A stretch of 64,000 nt of DNA. Source: Bacillota bacterium. GTDB lineage: Bacteria > Bacillota > UBA4882 > UBA8346. Position numbers and translations under genes: made by a program. Positions 15,511 through 24,294 of the stretch are shown here, in pieces (the first letter of the stretch is position 1; each line of letters starts with the position of its first letter). Location of the stretch: contig JAEYGI010000040.1 of assembly GCA_023402395.1 (NCBI GenBank), forward strand, positions 372,001-436,000. Reading direction: 5' to 3'. The notes beneath the pieces are model-generated. The model was not told where the DNA came from. It saw only the letters and a list, made by a program, of their open reading frames with translations, and ran no database searches.

Positions 15511-15575
15511 AGCAAAGTCTAAGGTACAACAGCATTTTAGCGAAAAATGACTGTGACCCTTAGACTTTGCTTTTT
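15511..15575. terminator. Bidirectional terminator between convergent genes
   Basis: 14-bp inverted repeat AGCAAAGTCTAAGG (15511-15524) / CCTTAGACTTTGCT (15558-15571) then TTTT. It separates the EF-G-like gene (+) from the amidase-domain gene (-). Confidence 0.8.
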
Positions 15576-15593
15576 GATGATCTCGCCAAGTCA

Positions 15594-16109
15594 TTATCGA
15601 ACTCGATAACCCAGAATATGAAGGTACCGGATGGACTGCCATTGAAAGACGCTGAGGGGCTGGTTGAGCCGGTCGCGGTTATGGCTTGAGATGAAGATCT
15701 CGCTCGGCGCGGTGCCTTTGACTTCGGTTACAACCAGGGTATGGCCGAACCGATAGACCTGTTTGAGGGCAAGTTGAATCAGATCACCGGGCTTTATTGT
15801 CTCGGGGCCCACCTCCGCCGCGAAAGGTCCGGGTCCGCGGTTCCCTATTAAAAAGTCATAAAGAAACGGGACCCCTGTCCAGGATGGCGATTTTCGATTG
15901 GGATCCAGATAGTACCAACCGGAGGTCGGGTGATAGTTCATTACTCCGGAGCCGGCGTATAGCGCCTGAGAGGCGAAATTAGTGCAATCGCCTCCCAAAG
16001 CCGCGTAATCATAAAACTTGGGATTCCGCCGCAGCGCCCATTCCTTGGCATAGCGCACCGCGTCTTCCCTGTGATAAGGCCGAAGATTAACATTATCGGT
16101 TTGAACCAT
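15594..16109 (-). CDS. Amidase-domain (Amidase_6-like) cysteine peptidase fold protein
   Basis: 171 residues on the minus strand, starting at the ATG complementary to 16107-16109. That ATG is preceded in the sense direction by ACGGAGGAG nine bases upstream; the longer ORF start at 16157 has no SD. The sequence YDYAALGGDCTNFASQALYA with its Cys, and YRFGHTLVVTEV with its His, match the putative amidase domain (PF12671) found in Firmicute spore and wall proteins. It has no signal peptide, so it is cytosolic or forespore-located. The likely activity is amide or peptide bond hydrolysis; substrate unknown. It is the only convincing minus-strand gene in the window. Confidence 0.8.
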   Translation of the reverse strand: MVQTDNVNLRPYHREDAVRYAKEWALRRNPKFYDYAALGGDCTNFASQALYAGSGVMNYHPTSGWYYLDPNRKSPSWTGVPFLYDFLIGNRGPGPFAAEVGPETIKPGDLIQLALKQVYRFGHTLVVTEVKGTAPSEIFISSHNRDRLNQPLSVFQWQSIRYLHILGYRVR

Positions 16110-16284
16110 TAAAGCGCTTCTCCTCCGTAAATAGTTTATCGCGGCCGGTTGATTCAAGTGTCAGAATTCTTTTTCCAAAAAATGGACCGCACTTTTCTAA
16201 ATACATTAGTCACTCTTGCATTTTTTGGGCTTCGTGATAAAATGTAGTTAGAGCCTGGAACTTAACGGAGCCTGGTATAGCAGA

Positions 16285-16315
16285 TTGACTTGTGTTATTG
16301 AGCTTCCTCTATACT
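16285..16315 (+). promoter_or_regulatory. Possible promoter of the zinc-ribbon gene
   Basis: TTGACT (16285-16290), 19-bp spacer, TATACT (16310-16315). An alternative pair is TTGCAT (16216-16221), 16 bp, TAAAAT (16238-16243). A small palindrome TAGCCC-AAT-GGGCTA (16341-16355) precedes the SD and could be an operator. Confidence 0.45.
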
Positions 16316-16371
16316 TAGCCCAAGGAAAGGCCAAATTTAATAGCCCAATGGGCTAATCAGGAGGTTGTTTC

Positions 16372-16659
16372 ATGTATCAAGACAAAACGCTCACTTGTAA
16401 GGAGTGCGGTCAGGATTTTGTCTTTACCGCTCGGGAGCAGGAATTCTTCGCGAGCAAAGGGTTTGCCAACGAGCCCGGTCGTTGCCCGGCTTGCCGTTCA
16501 GCCCGGAAACAACGCGGCGGTGAAAGCCATCAACGATCCCGGGAGATGTATGATGCGATCTGCTCCAGTTGCGGCGCAGCCACTCAGGTGCCTTTCCGCC
16601 CGAGCGGCGACAAGCCGGTTTATTGCCGGGATTGTTTCCAAGCCCGTCGTCAGGCCTGA
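16372..16659 (+). CDS. Small double zinc-ribbon protein
   Basis: 95 residues with four CxxC pairs: CKEC (about 9-12), CPAC (about 38-41), CSSC (about 64-67) and CRDC (about 85-88). The first pair of knuckles (TLTCKECGQDFVFTAREQEFFASKGF) matches the probable zinc-ribbon domain of small Firmicute proteins; the second (AICSSCGAATQVPFRPSGDKPVYCRDCF) matches the CxxC-x17-CxxC motif family. It probably binds two zinc ions. Function unknown; nucleic-acid or protein binding is possible. It has a strong SD (CAGGAGG) and its own terminator, so it is monocistronic and likely well expressed. Confidence 0.85.
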   Translation: MYQDKTLTCKECGQDFVFTAREQEFFASKGFANEPGRCPACRSARKQRGGESHQRSREMYDAICSSCGAATQVPFRPSGDKPVYCRDCFQARRQA

Positions 16660-16692
16660 TAGTTATTATATAGACTAACGGAACAATACTTA

Positions 16693-16716
16693 AAGACCTC
16701 GAGCGAGGTCTTTTTT
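16693..16716 (+). terminator. Terminator after the zinc-ribbon gene
   Basis: Perfect 9-bp stem AAGACCTCG (16693-16701) / CGAGGTCTT (16704-16712) followed by TTTT. Confidence 0.9.
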
Positions 16717-16788
16717 ATAGCTGTCTTTTTCTTGCATGAGTTCCAACCTCCCGGGGGAAGCTAAAAATAAATAAGGAGGCGGAAAAGC

Positions 16789-17220
16789 TTGCAGGTAAAA
16801 GAGATTATGACCAATGAAGTGGCCTATGTGAGTCCTAGTCAGACCCTTGTTGACGCGGCCCGCTTGATGCAGAAACACGATGTGGGCTCCGTCCCGGTTT
16901 GTCAAGGGGATCAAGTGCTAGGGATCGTAACCGACCGGGATATCGTGGTCCGGAATGTGGCCCATGGTAAAAATCCGCAGAATACCTCGGTAAAAGATGT
17001 AATGACTTCTCAGGTGCGGATGGTAAGCTCGGACATGGACATCCATCAGGCGGCTGAAATGATGGCCAAAAATCAGGTCCGCCGGCTGCCGGTGGTCGAC
17101 AATAACCGGATTGTGGGCATGATCGCCTTGGGTGACCTGGCGGCCCAAGCCAAAACCGACGTCGAATTGGCCAAGACCCTCGGAATGATCTCCAATCCGT
17201 CCCAGCCGGAGAATTTATGA
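16789..17220 (+). CDS. CBS-domain-pair protein
   Basis: 143 residues starting at TTG behind AAGGAGGCGG. Two CBS motifs fill the protein: MTNEVAYVSPSQTLVDAARL with GSVPVCQGDQVLGIVTDRDIVVR (about 6-60), and VMTSQVRMVSSDMDIHQAAE with QVRRLPVVDNNRIVGMIALGDL (about 70-125). CBS pairs sense adenosine nucleotides such as AMP, ATP or S-adenosylmethionine. Stand-alone proteins of this size are common in Firmicutes and poorly understood. It is followed after one base by a short acidic ORF, so they are likely translationally coupled. Confidence 0.9.
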   Translation: MQVKEIMTNEVAYVSPSQTLVDAARLMQKHDVGSVPVCQGDQVLGIVTDRDIVVRNVAHGKNPQNTSVKDVMTSQVRMVSSDMDIHQAAEMMAKNQVRRLPVVDNNRIVGMIALGDLAAQAKTDVELAKTLGMISNPSQPENL

Positions 17221-17221
17221 G

Positions 17222-17404
17222 ATGGCGGAGCAGAATGAAGAATCAGGATCGTTCATTGACCGGAAACGTCCGGCTATGGAGGGTTTAATTCAAGACCTGC
17301 TCGGTCCGGTGTCGCGTTTGGATGAGATCGTCCTGGGGAAACCGGTTCCCTCCGAATCCGCGATTATGGAGGAGACCATACAGGAAGCGGAACAAGAAGA
17401 ATAG
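17222..17404 (+). CDS. Small acidic hypothetical protein
   Basis: 60 residues, unrecognised. The ATG lies one base after the CBS gene stop, with GGAG about 9 bases upstream, and a terminator follows closely. That makes it a credible real gene coupled to the CBS protein. The sequence is charged and Glu-rich at the C-terminus (EETIQEAEQEE), with no membrane segment or Cys. It may be a partner peptide of the CBS protein, but that is a guess from position. Confidence 0.5.
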   Translation: MAEQNEESGSFIDRKRPAMEGLIQDLLGPVSRLDEIVLGKPVPSESAIMEETIQEAEQEE

Positions 17405-17408
17405 TCAA

Positions 17409-17438
17409 AAAACCGTGCCGGAACGGCCGGTTTTTTTG
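17409..17438 (+). terminator. Terminator after the CBS operon
   Basis: Stem AACCGTGCCG / CGGCCGGTT (imperfect) followed by TTTTTTT. Confidence 0.75.
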
Positions 17439-17532
17439 TGCGGTTTTCCCGCTGCGTGCATTGTTCGATCAAAGATGCGGCCTGGACCGAGTTATGGTAT
17501 GATAAGAATATAGTCTGAGGGAGGAGCGGCGT

Positions 17533-19437
17533 ATGACGAAGCGGGGACTCCTAAAGGGAATATTCTTTCTTTTAATCGGATTTTCCTTTTCAATTAATCT
17601 GACGGCCAGGACATATTCTTCGATGCTTCCCGGAACATTGTCCATGCTTAAACCTTCCCATCCCCGGCTGATTGTTGGTTCAGGCGCATTTGTTGCGCTA
17701 AAATTACGGATTCCGGACGACCCGGATCTCAGGTCGTGGTATGAGGTTCTCCAGCAACAGGCCGAAAGCATTCTTCATGAGCCGGTCTGTCAATACCAAC
17801 CGGACGGTCGCTTGCTAGAGGTCAGCCGGAGGGTGCTATGGCGCGTTTACCGGCTAGCATTTTTGTACCGTTTGGACGGCAACCCCGAATACGCGGAGCG
17901 GGCATGGCGGGAGTTACAGGCCGCCGCCGACTTTGATGACTGGAATCCGGGGTATTTCCTAAATACAGCCGAAATGACCCATGCCTTCGCCATCGGATAT
18001 GACTGGCTGTTTGGTTACTGGACCCGCGAACGGCGGGAAATTTTGAAAACCGCTATGGTGGAGAAAGGATTGAAACCGGCCTGGGAGTTTTATCGGCGGA
18101 AAACCGGCTGGATAACTGGCATCGGAACCAGTTGGAATCTGGTATGTAACGGCGGGATCGGCCTTGGCGCTCTGGCGATCGCCGAAGAAGCCCCCGAATT
18201 GGCTGAAGCGCTGATTCAAGCTTCATTGCGTTCCCTGCCGTACTCGTTAGCTGGCTACGCCCCGGATGGCGGCTGGGATGAGGGCCTTGGCTATTGGCAT
18301 TATGGCACCCATTATTTTATCCTTTATCTGGCGGCACTTGAATCATCACTGGGCCGGGATTTTGGTCTCAGCGCCACGCCGGGTTTTGATAAAACCGCGT
18401 TATTCCCGGTTTATTTGACTGGGATCAACCTTAGTTTTAACTTTGGTGATTCCGGTACGGAGCGGGTGACTGGGGAGGAACTGTTTTGGCTGGCAGAGCG
18501 GTTCAATCTACCGGAAGTGGCTTGGTGGCAACGCCAAAACGCCGTCAAAGGGCCGAGCCCCCTTGATCTACTCTGGTACAACCCGGAGCATTGCCGCTCT
18601 CCTCAAGCGACCGGAATGGCGTTCGATCGTTACTTTAAAAAAGTTGAAGTCGCTACCTTCCGGAGTTCCTGGAGCGGGGACGGACCGTCCATCTTCATCG
18701 GAATCAAGGGTAGAAACAGCGGGTTATTAAACCAGGCCGATCTGGATCAAGGCAGTTTCGTGCTGGAGTCCTCCGGGGTCCGCTGGGCCGAGGAATTGGG
18801 CGCCGACAACTATAATCTGCCCGGATATTTTGATTCTACCAATTGGAAGCGTTGGACGTTTTATCGGAAGATGTCCGAGGGCCAGAACACGCTGGTAATC
18901 AATCCCGGTTCCGGCCCGGAGCAGGATCCGATTGCCACGTCGGAAATAATCGGGTTCGTCAGCCGGCCGGACCGCGCCGGGGCCGTCGTCGACTTGTCCA
19001 AAACCTATCAACGGCAGGCCGCCATGGTCCGGCGCGGACTTTTTTTGATCGAAAACCGGCGCCGGGTCTTGCTCCAGGATGAATTGAAGCTGAAAAGACC
19101 GGGGCAGGTTTGGTGGTTCATGCATACTCGGGCCCGGATTCAACTGTTGAAGGATGGGCAAACCGCGCTGTTGCGGCATGGCGATGAAAGGCTCTGGGTC
19201 CGGATTCTCGAACCCAGCCGGGCTAGGCTGCGAGTTTTGGCGGCTCGCCCGCTTCCCAAATCTCCGAACCCGGCTGGCCAAAATCCGAACTCCAGTTACC
19301 GGAAGCTCGCCATTCAAATTGACGGAGTTCAACAATTAAGGTTAGCGGTATTGTTAATTCCACTTCGGAAAGGTCAGTCTGCCCCCGCCAAACTGCCGAG
19401 AGTCGTCGCGCTTAACCAATTAATTTCCGACCGCTAG
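17533..19437 (+). CDS. Secreted heparinase II/III-like protein
   Basis: 634 residues. An N-terminal hydrophobic segment (residues 6-25) acts as signal peptide or anchor. Residues 40-330 form an alpha-helical toroid with HPRLIVG, TAEMTHAFAIGYDWLFGYWT and GTSWNLVCNGGIGLGALAI, typical of heparinase II/III and DUF4962-like lyases. YAPDGGWDEGLGYWHYGTHYF is the central motif. The C-terminal half (residues 370-620) is a beta-sandwich with the heparinase II/III-like NQADLDQGSFVLESSGVRW element. Likely a polysaccharide lyase acting on uronic-acid glycans. No transporter or regulator is adjacent; the polysaccharide is unknown. The SD is GAGGGAGGAGCGG. Confidence 0.75.
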   Translation: MTKRGLLKGIFFLLIGFSFSINLTARTYSSMLPGTLSMLKPSHPRLIVGSGAFVALKLRIPDDPDLRSWYEVLQQQAESILHEPVCQYQPDGRLLEVSRRVLWRVYRLAFLYRLDGNPEYAERAWRELQAAADFDDWNPGYFLNTAEMTHAFAIGYDWLFGYWTRERREILKTAMVEKGLKPAWEFYRRKTGWITGIGTSWNLVCNGGIGLGALAIAEEAPELAEALIQASLRSLPYSLAGYAPDGGWDEGLGYWHYGTHYFILYLAALESSLGRDFGLSATPGFDKTALFPVYLTGINLSFNFGDSGTERVTGEELFWLAERFNLPEVAWWQRQNAVKGPSPLDLLWYNPEHCRSPQATGMAFDRYFKKVEVATFRSSWSGDGPSIFIGIKGRNSGLLNQADLDQGSFVLESSGVRWAEELGADNYNLPGYFDSTNWKRWTFYRKMSEGQNTLVINPGSGPEQDPIATSEIIGFVSRPDRAGAVVDLSKTYQRQAAMVRRGLFLIENRRRVLLQDELKLKRPGQVWWFMHTRARIQLLKDGQTALLRHGDERLWVRILEPSRARLRVLAARPLPKSPNPAGQNPNSSYRKLAIQIDGVQQLRLAVLLIPLRKGQSAPAKLPRVVALNQLISDR

Positions 19438-19488
19438 CCGAAATATGGTATACTTTGAATTGGATCGATTTTTTCAAAGGAGTCTCCG

Positions 19489-20103
19489 GTGGAAAAGTAC
19501 GCGGTCATTACGGGAGATATCATTGATTCCAAAGCCGCGAATCGGCTTGATTTGCAGCTAAAGCCCAGATTGGGGGAGTTCAGAACCGAATCGCTGTTGA
19601 CTCCGTTCACGCTTTCCCGGGGTGACGAGATGCAGGCCGTTTGCCAGGTTGCGGTGGATCTTCCGGCTTTGGTCCGCCAATTGCGCTTTCATTGCCGGCC
19701 GTTTCGATTGCGGATTGGAATCGGAATCGGAAGCATCGATGATCTCCGTGCGTCCTCAAATTCATGGGAGATGAACGGTGAAGCGTTTTATCGCGCCCGT
19801 TCCTCTTTGGAACAAGTGACCAAGGAAAAAAGGCCGCGAACGGTTCTGACTTCCGGAGATTCCTGCTCCGACTCGGCAATCAATATCATTTACTTGTTGA
19901 TGGACAACATGATGACCCATTGGACCGAAGCCCAGTGGGAAGCGGTTCATTTTTACGAGCAATATAAAACCTACCTCAAAGCCGCCTCGGCAATGGGCAT
20001 CGCCCGTCAGAACGTCCAGAAACGATGCTATGCGGCCCAATGGGACGACATCAAAGTCGCCGAGCAAGCGGTCGGCCGGCTACTGGCGGAAGCGAGTCAA
20101 TAA
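19489..20103 (+). CDS. SatD-family protein
   Basis: 204 residues from GTG behind CAAAGGAGTC. It begins MEKYAVITGDIIDSK, continues SRGDEMQAV and LRIGIGIGSIDD, and ends with a helix-turn-helix-like segment (YLKAASAMGIARQNVQKRCYAAQW). This is the SatD layout, named from the acid-tolerance locus of Streptococcus mutans. The molecular function is not established. The C-terminal HTH suggests DNA binding. A DUF3307 membrane protein gene follows, a pairing commonly seen for SatD, so the two probably work together. TATACT at 19448-19453 may be its -10 box. Confidence 0.8.
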   Translation: MEKYAVITGDIIDSKAANRLDLQLKPRLGEFRTESLLTPFTLSRGDEMQAVCQVAVDLPALVRQLRFHCRPFRLRIGIGIGSIDDLRASSNSWEMNGEAFYRARSSLEQVTKEKRPRTVLTSGDSCSDSAINIIYLLMDNMMTHWTEAQWEAVHFYEQYKTYLKAASAMGIARQNVQKRCYAAQWDDIKVAEQAVGRLLAEASQ

Positions 20104-20180
20104 TCATTCCGTGATGGCACCTTTTAAAGGGTGCGTGCTTGTTTTGAACCGTAAATTGGATTCGAATGGGGGCCGAGCGG

Positions 20181-20966
20181 ATGGAATCCTTGCTATTAAC
20201 CTTAATTGGCCACGGAATCTCTGACTTTATGCTCCAGTCGGAACGAATGGTAGAAGGCAAACAACAATTCAATTGGGGCGGATTCGTCCGGCACGGGCTG
20301 GTAACCGGGTTAACGTTGATTTTTGTCCTCCATGGTTACGAATTTTTCCCGGTGTTGATTTTTGCTGCGGTATTGGCGATCCTGCATAGCTTGATCGACT
20401 GGTTCAAGGCGTTGGCTTCGTCCCGGTTTGCCAAAAGGCTGGAGTGGGTTGTTTTTTTGATTGATCAGGCATTGCATCTAACCGCAATCTTTACGGTCTG
20501 GCAGTTCTTTACCTTGCCGGAAAACCCGGCGGTGCAATCCATGTACCAGGCTTTGCTCACCCCGAAATCAATAACCGCGCTCGCTCAATCATTAATGATC
20601 GGGGAGTCCTGGTCGGCTAACCGCATTTTGGTGGTGATCATGGTCTATCTGTATGTTTGCCTGGGAGGCGCCTTCCTGCTTCGAGGTTTATTAAACGGGG
20701 GTAACGCCTCAGCCGGGGCCGGCTCCAACCCGCGACGCTCCGGAACACTGATCGGCATCGCGGAACGCTTTTTGGTGCTGCTATTTGTCCAAAGCGGTTC
20801 CTTGGGTTCGGTGGCCTTCATCTTTACCGCCAAATCCATTGCCCGTTTCAACGAATTAAACGATAAGGCTTTTGCCGAATATTATTTGATCGGGACGTTG
20901 TTCAGCACAGCCCTGGCCATTTCCGGCGGATTCTTCTTAAATTATTTGATGGGGATTATAATATAG
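20181..20966 (+). CDS. DUF3307 membrane protein
   Basis: 261 residues from ATG at 20181, chosen because GGGGGCCGAG lies just upstream; an in-frame ATG at 20166 has no SD. The start LLLTLIGHGISDFMLQS with conserved His and Asp, and ILHSLIDWFK near residue 75, are the DUF3307 signatures (possible metal site). There are about six to seven membrane spans. Function unknown; the partner is the SatD-family gene upstream (77 bp gap). Confidence 0.8.
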   Translation: MESLLLTLIGHGISDFMLQSERMVEGKQQFNWGGFVRHGLVTGLTLIFVLHGYEFFPVLIFAAVLAILHSLIDWFKALASSRFAKRLEWVVFLIDQALHLTAIFTVWQFFTLPENPAVQSMYQALLTPKSITALAQSLMIGESWSANRILVVIMVYLYVCLGGAFLLRGLLNGGNASAGAGSNPRRSGTLIGIAERFLVLLFVQSGSLGSVAFIFTAKSIARFNELNDKAFAEYYLIGTLFSTALAISGGFFLNYLMGIII

Positions 20967-21062
20967 ATCTAAAGTTATGGACAATCAACAGCGGGAATAA
21001 GATCCTCTCGGACATGGGACAATATACCATGCTATGAAAGATAACTCGGAGGGGGTCTATTG

Positions 21063-21254
21063 ATGGAAGTCAAAGTCGATCAAGATCTATGCATCAGTTG
21101 TGGTTTGTGTGTGTCGAGTTGTCCGGAGGTTTTTTCCTGGAATGATGACGAGAAAGCCACGGCCGATTCGAAAGCAGTCAGCGAAGAGAATGAAGACTGT
21201 GTAAAGGATGCGGCGGACGGCTGTCCGACCGACGCCATTGAAACCGAACATTAG
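21063..21254 (+). CDS. Single-cluster [4Fe-4S] ferredoxin
   Basis: 63 residues from ATG at 21063 (SD GGAGGGGG; a TTG one codon earlier is also possible). The first motif CISCGLCVSSCPEVF gives three cluster Cys (Cx2Cx2C), and the fourth is in CPTDAIE near the C-terminus; two further Cys (Cys-14 and Cys-47 regions) could form a disulfide as in Thermotoga/Desulfovibrio-type ferredoxins. The protein is very acidic. It is a small soluble electron carrier for anaerobic metabolism; its redox partners are not evident from neighbours. Confidence 0.9.
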   Translation: MEVKVDQDLCISCGLCVSSCPEVFSWNDDEKATADSKAVSEENEDCVKDAADGCPTDAIETEH

Positions 21255-21339
21255 TCCGGCTCCTGTCGGGATCGTCCGGGCTCGCGCATCGACATAACGG
21301 GTCTATCCCGGCCGGTCCAAGCCGGTTCTAGCCGAAACC

Positions 21340-21373
21340 CTCTCTTCCATATATATAAGAGAAAGGAAGAGAG
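21340..21373 (+). promoter_or_regulatory. Hairpin that can mask the ribosome binding site of the LytM-like gene
   Basis: CTCTCTTCC (21340-21348) is the exact complement of GGAAGAGAG (21365-21373), which contains the SD of the gene starting at 21378. The loop holds ATATATATAA. It could slow translation initiation; this is inference from pairing only. Confidence 0.4.
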
Positions 21374-21377
21374 CGCA

Positions 21378-22130
21378 ATGATTAAAAATGACGAATTATA
21401 TTCGTTTCCAGCGGAAGACGGGCAATCGTCCGATGCCGTGGAATCCGAAGCATTGGAAGCGCGAAGCGAAAACCGGGGCCTGCTGCGGTTTATAAACCAA
21501 ATGATCGTTTCCGCTATGACGTTGATCCTGATCATGACCTTCGCTAAGGCTGACCAACCCTGGTCGGACTGGCTTCGGGATTCGCTCCATCATGCCGTCA
21601 ATGCTCCGGCAGAGGCGACCTTCGGCCGGTTGTGGCGATCCGAACCGTTACAAAGTTTGATCGAGAATGGGCGCAACCTGGTTCGGCTGGAGCCGATCGT
21701 TAATGTTTCGGCTCCGCCCGATCCCGCCGCCAAAACTCCCGTATTCGCCAATCCGGTCTGGCCAGTCAAGGGAAACATCGTTAAAGGGTTTGGCTGGAGT
21801 TACAACCCGACCACCCATACCCGGGAATTTTCCCGGGGCGTGGAAATATCGGCTCCCGCAGACGCGGAAGTTTATGCTATTGCCGGCGGTGTAATTACGG
21901 AGGTCATTCATCGGCCCGATCAAGCGTGGATTATTACCATTGATCACGGCGAAGGGTGGCGAACGATATACCGTCATTTGGGGAAAGCCACAGCTCAAGC
22001 GGGAGAGAAGGTAAGCGCGGGCTCGATCATCGGCCGGCTGGGACCCGGTAATAACGGCAGTGGCGCTCCCGTGCTGCAACTGGAGATGACTCAAACCGGC
22101 CAACCGGTTGATCCGCTTTCGATAATCTGA
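21378..22130 (+). CDS. SpoIVFA-like protein with a degenerate LytM/M23 domain
   Basis: 250 residues with one membrane span (about 37-55) and a C-terminal LytM-like fold (about 130-250). The fold is clear (FGWSYNPTTHTREFSRGVEI, then IITIDHGEGWRTIYRHLG, and GSIIGRLGPG). The metal ligands are not all kept: the usual HxxxD is replaced by S..VE, and the usual HLHFE is LQLEM; only the HL of YRHLG remains. It is therefore probably an inactive scaffold. In B. subtilis spoIVFA-spoIVFB precede rplU-ysxB-rpmA; here a similar protein lies about 4.7 kb before rplU, without SpoIVFB next to it. SpoIIQ is an alternative. Confidence 0.6.
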   Translation: MIKNDELYSFPAEDGQSSDAVESEALEARSENRGLLRFINQMIVSAMTLILIMTFAKADQPWSDWLRDSLHHAVNAPAEATFGRLWRSEPLQSLIENGRNLVRLEPIVNVSAPPDPAAKTPVFANPVWPVKGNIVKGFGWSYNPTTHTREFSRGVEISAPADAEVYAIAGGVITEVIHRPDQAWIITIDHGEGWRTIYRHLGKATAQAGEKVSAGSIIGRLGPGNNGSGAPVLQLEMTQTGQPVDPLSII

Positions 22131-22379
22131 CCGGCTCAGTCGCTAATTAGGCAAGGCTAAACCAGGCGACAGTTCAATGTTCTCGGATTGCGGGTATGGA
22201 AGGGCTTCTTTCCATGCCTATAAGTGTTTAGGCGTAATGATAAATCATGCCAAAGCTTATGGCTGTGTTACAAAAAACGCAAGAAAGCAAAGAGTAAAAT
22301 TGTCTATAGACATTTTCCGCCAGATTAGGTTAAATGGAGATTAACCGATGGCTCTATTTTTTCATATTTAACTGCTATG
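22131..22379. other. Intergenic, no gene seen
   Basis: The 313-bp gap between the LytM-like and radical-SAM genes has stops in all frames. It contains an imperfect hairpin (GGTATGGAA / TTTCCATGCC, about 22194-22220) without a T tract. A promoter lies at its end. Confidence 0.4.
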
Positions 22380-22408
22380 TTGCAGAATACCGGAAATTGC
22401 GATAGAAT
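22380..22408 (+). promoter_or_regulatory. Sigma-A-type promoter of the radical-SAM/RNase G operon
   Basis: TTGCAG (22380-22385), 17-bp spacer, TAGAAT (22403-22408), 36 bp before the start codon. Confidence 0.6.
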
Positions 22409-22443
22409 AGACCTGCCATTTTTTTATTTTTGGGAGGCGTCTT

Positions 22444-24294
22444 TTGAGCAGCAGCTGGCGGAAGATAGAAAGTTCCCTGGGGCAAGTGGCGAAACCCGGG
22501 CGGTATATCGGCGGTGAATATAATGCCGTGGTTAAAGATTGGGGGAAGGCCGAGTTTAAAATCGCGCTGGCTTTCCCCGATCTTTACGAGATCGGCCTGT
22601 CGCACCTGGGATTGCGAATCCTTTACGAACTGATCAATGCCAGGCCGGGATGGCTGGCCGAACGGGTTTACGCTCCTTGGACCGACTTTCAGGAATTGCT
22701 TCGCTCCAAGCAAGCCCGGCTGATGTCCGTCGAGAGCAAACAAGAATTGCGAGAGTTCGATCTGATCGGTTTCTCATTGCAATATGAGTTGAGTTATAGC
22801 AATGTCTTAACAATGCTGGATCTGGCCGGGATTACGCTTTCCGCTCGGGACCGGGGGCCCGGGGAACCGCTGGTGATCGCCGGAGGTCCCTGTGTCTTCA
22901 ACCCCGAACCCATGGCGGAGTTCTTTGATTTCTTTTTGATCGGCGAGGCCGAAGAGGTGTTGCCGGAGTTACTTGATGAGATCCTGGCCTGGAAGCGTTC
23001 GGGAGCGGATAAAACGGCATTGTTCGATCGTCTGGAAGGACGGCCCGGGGTTTACATTCCTTCCCGTTTTGAAGTATCATACCGCGCCGATGGGCGTATT
23101 GAAGAGATCCGGTCCCTCAGCGGCCACCGGCCGGAACGGGCGGTTGTAAAGGATTATTCCCATTCGTTTTATCCTCAAAAATGGATCGTTCCCTACATGG
23201 ACATCGTTCATGACCGAGTGGCCTATGAGATCCAGCGGGGGTGCACCAAGGGGTGCCGGTTTTGCCAGGCGGGAATGATTTACCGGCCGGTCCGGGAGCG
23301 GCCGGCCGCCACGGTGCTGCAATCCTTGCGGGAGCTGATGGCGGACACCGGTTACGAGGAACTGTCGCTGACTTCCCTAAGCAGCGCCGATTATAGCCGG
23401 ATCAAGGAGCTCTTGACCGAAGCCTGCGGTTGTTTCACTCCCCAGGGGATAAATATTTCATTGCCGTCGTTGCGGATCGATTCCTTCTCGGTGGAATTGG
23501 CCAAGCAGTTTCAGAGCAACCGGAAAGGCAGCCTGACGTTTGCACCGGAAGCGGGCACCGACCGGCTGCGCCGGGTCATCAACAAGGGTGTTACCCAGGA
23601 AGACCTCTTCACTGCTGCTACGGCGGCGTTTCAAGCCGGCTGGCAAAAGCTGAAGCTATACTTCATGATTGGCCTGCCGACCGAAACCGAGGAAGATTTG
23701 GCCGGGATCGTCGATCTGGCCCTGGAAACGCTGCGGATCGGCAAACGGATCCATCCCCGGACCAATGCGCTCCGGATTACGGTTAGCGTATCCACTTTCG
23801 TGCCGAAGGCGCATACGCCGTTTCAATGGCGGGAGCAGATCAGCATCGCTGAAACCATCGAAAAACAGCAGTTTCTCCAGGAAAAGATCCGCGGCCGCCA
23901 TTTAGAACTGAATTGGCATGACCCGTCGATGAGCCGGCTGGAGGGAATCTTTGCCCGCGGCGATCGCCGGCTGAACCAAGTTTTATGGTCCGCCTGGCGA
24001 AAAGGGGCGCGGTTTGACGGATGGAGCGACCAATTTAATTACGATTTATGGCTGGAAGCGTTCCGGGAATGCGGACTGGACCCGGAAATCTATACCCGGG
24101 CCCGGTCTTACGATGAAATTTTACCATGGTCCCATTTGAATACCGGCATCAGTCCGGAGTTTTTGAAAGAAGAGAATGAACGGGCGAGTCGCGGCCAATT
24201 GACCCTCGACTGTCGCACCGAAGCTTGCGGCCAGTGTGGAGTCTGTCCGACATTGAACGTCGCCAGGGAGATCGGAGGCGACCGCCATGTATAA
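22444..24294 (+). CDS. B12-binding-like radical SAM protein (TIGR03960 type)
   Basis: 616 residues from TTG (SD GGGAGGCG). The N-terminal region (residues 30-190) has DLYEIGLSHLGLRILYELIN and PLVIAGGPCVFNPEP, as in B12-binding-like domains. The radical-SAM cluster motif is GCTKGCRFCQAGM with Cys-267, Cys-271 and Cys-274. The C-terminus has a Cys-rich tail (CRTEACGQCGVCPTLN), which may bind another cluster. This family is almost always followed by the DUF2344 protein, as here with an 8-base overlap. The substrate is unknown; the link with RNase E/G and ribosomal protein genes suggests a role in translation or RNA modification. Confidence 0.9.
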   Translation: MSSSWRKIESSLGQVAKPGRYIGGEYNAVVKDWGKAEFKIALAFPDLYEIGLSHLGLRILYELINARPGWLAERVYAPWTDFQELLRSKQARLMSVESKQELREFDLIGFSLQYELSYSNVLTMLDLAGITLSARDRGPGEPLVIAGGPCVFNPEPMAEFFDFFLIGEAEEVLPELLDEILAWKRSGADKTALFDRLEGRPGVYIPSRFEVSYRADGRIEEIRSLSGHRPERAVVKDYSHSFYPQKWIVPYMDIVHDRVAYEIQRGCTKGCRFCQAGMIYRPVRERPAATVLQSLRELMADTGYEELSLTSLSSADYSRIKELLTEACGCFTPQGINISLPSLRIDSFSVELAKQFQSNRKGSLTFAPEAGTDRLRRVINKGVTQEDLFTAATAAFQAGWQKLKLYFMIGLPTETEEDLAGIVDLALETLRIGKRIHPRTNALRITVSVSTFVPKAHTPFQWREQISIAETIEKQQFLQEKIRGRHLELNWHDPSMSRLEGIFARGDRRLNQVLWSAWRKGARFDGWSDQFNYDLWLEAFRECGLDPEIYTRARSYDEILPWSHLNTGISPEFLKEENERASRGQLTLDCRTEACGQCGVCPTLNVAREIGGDRHV

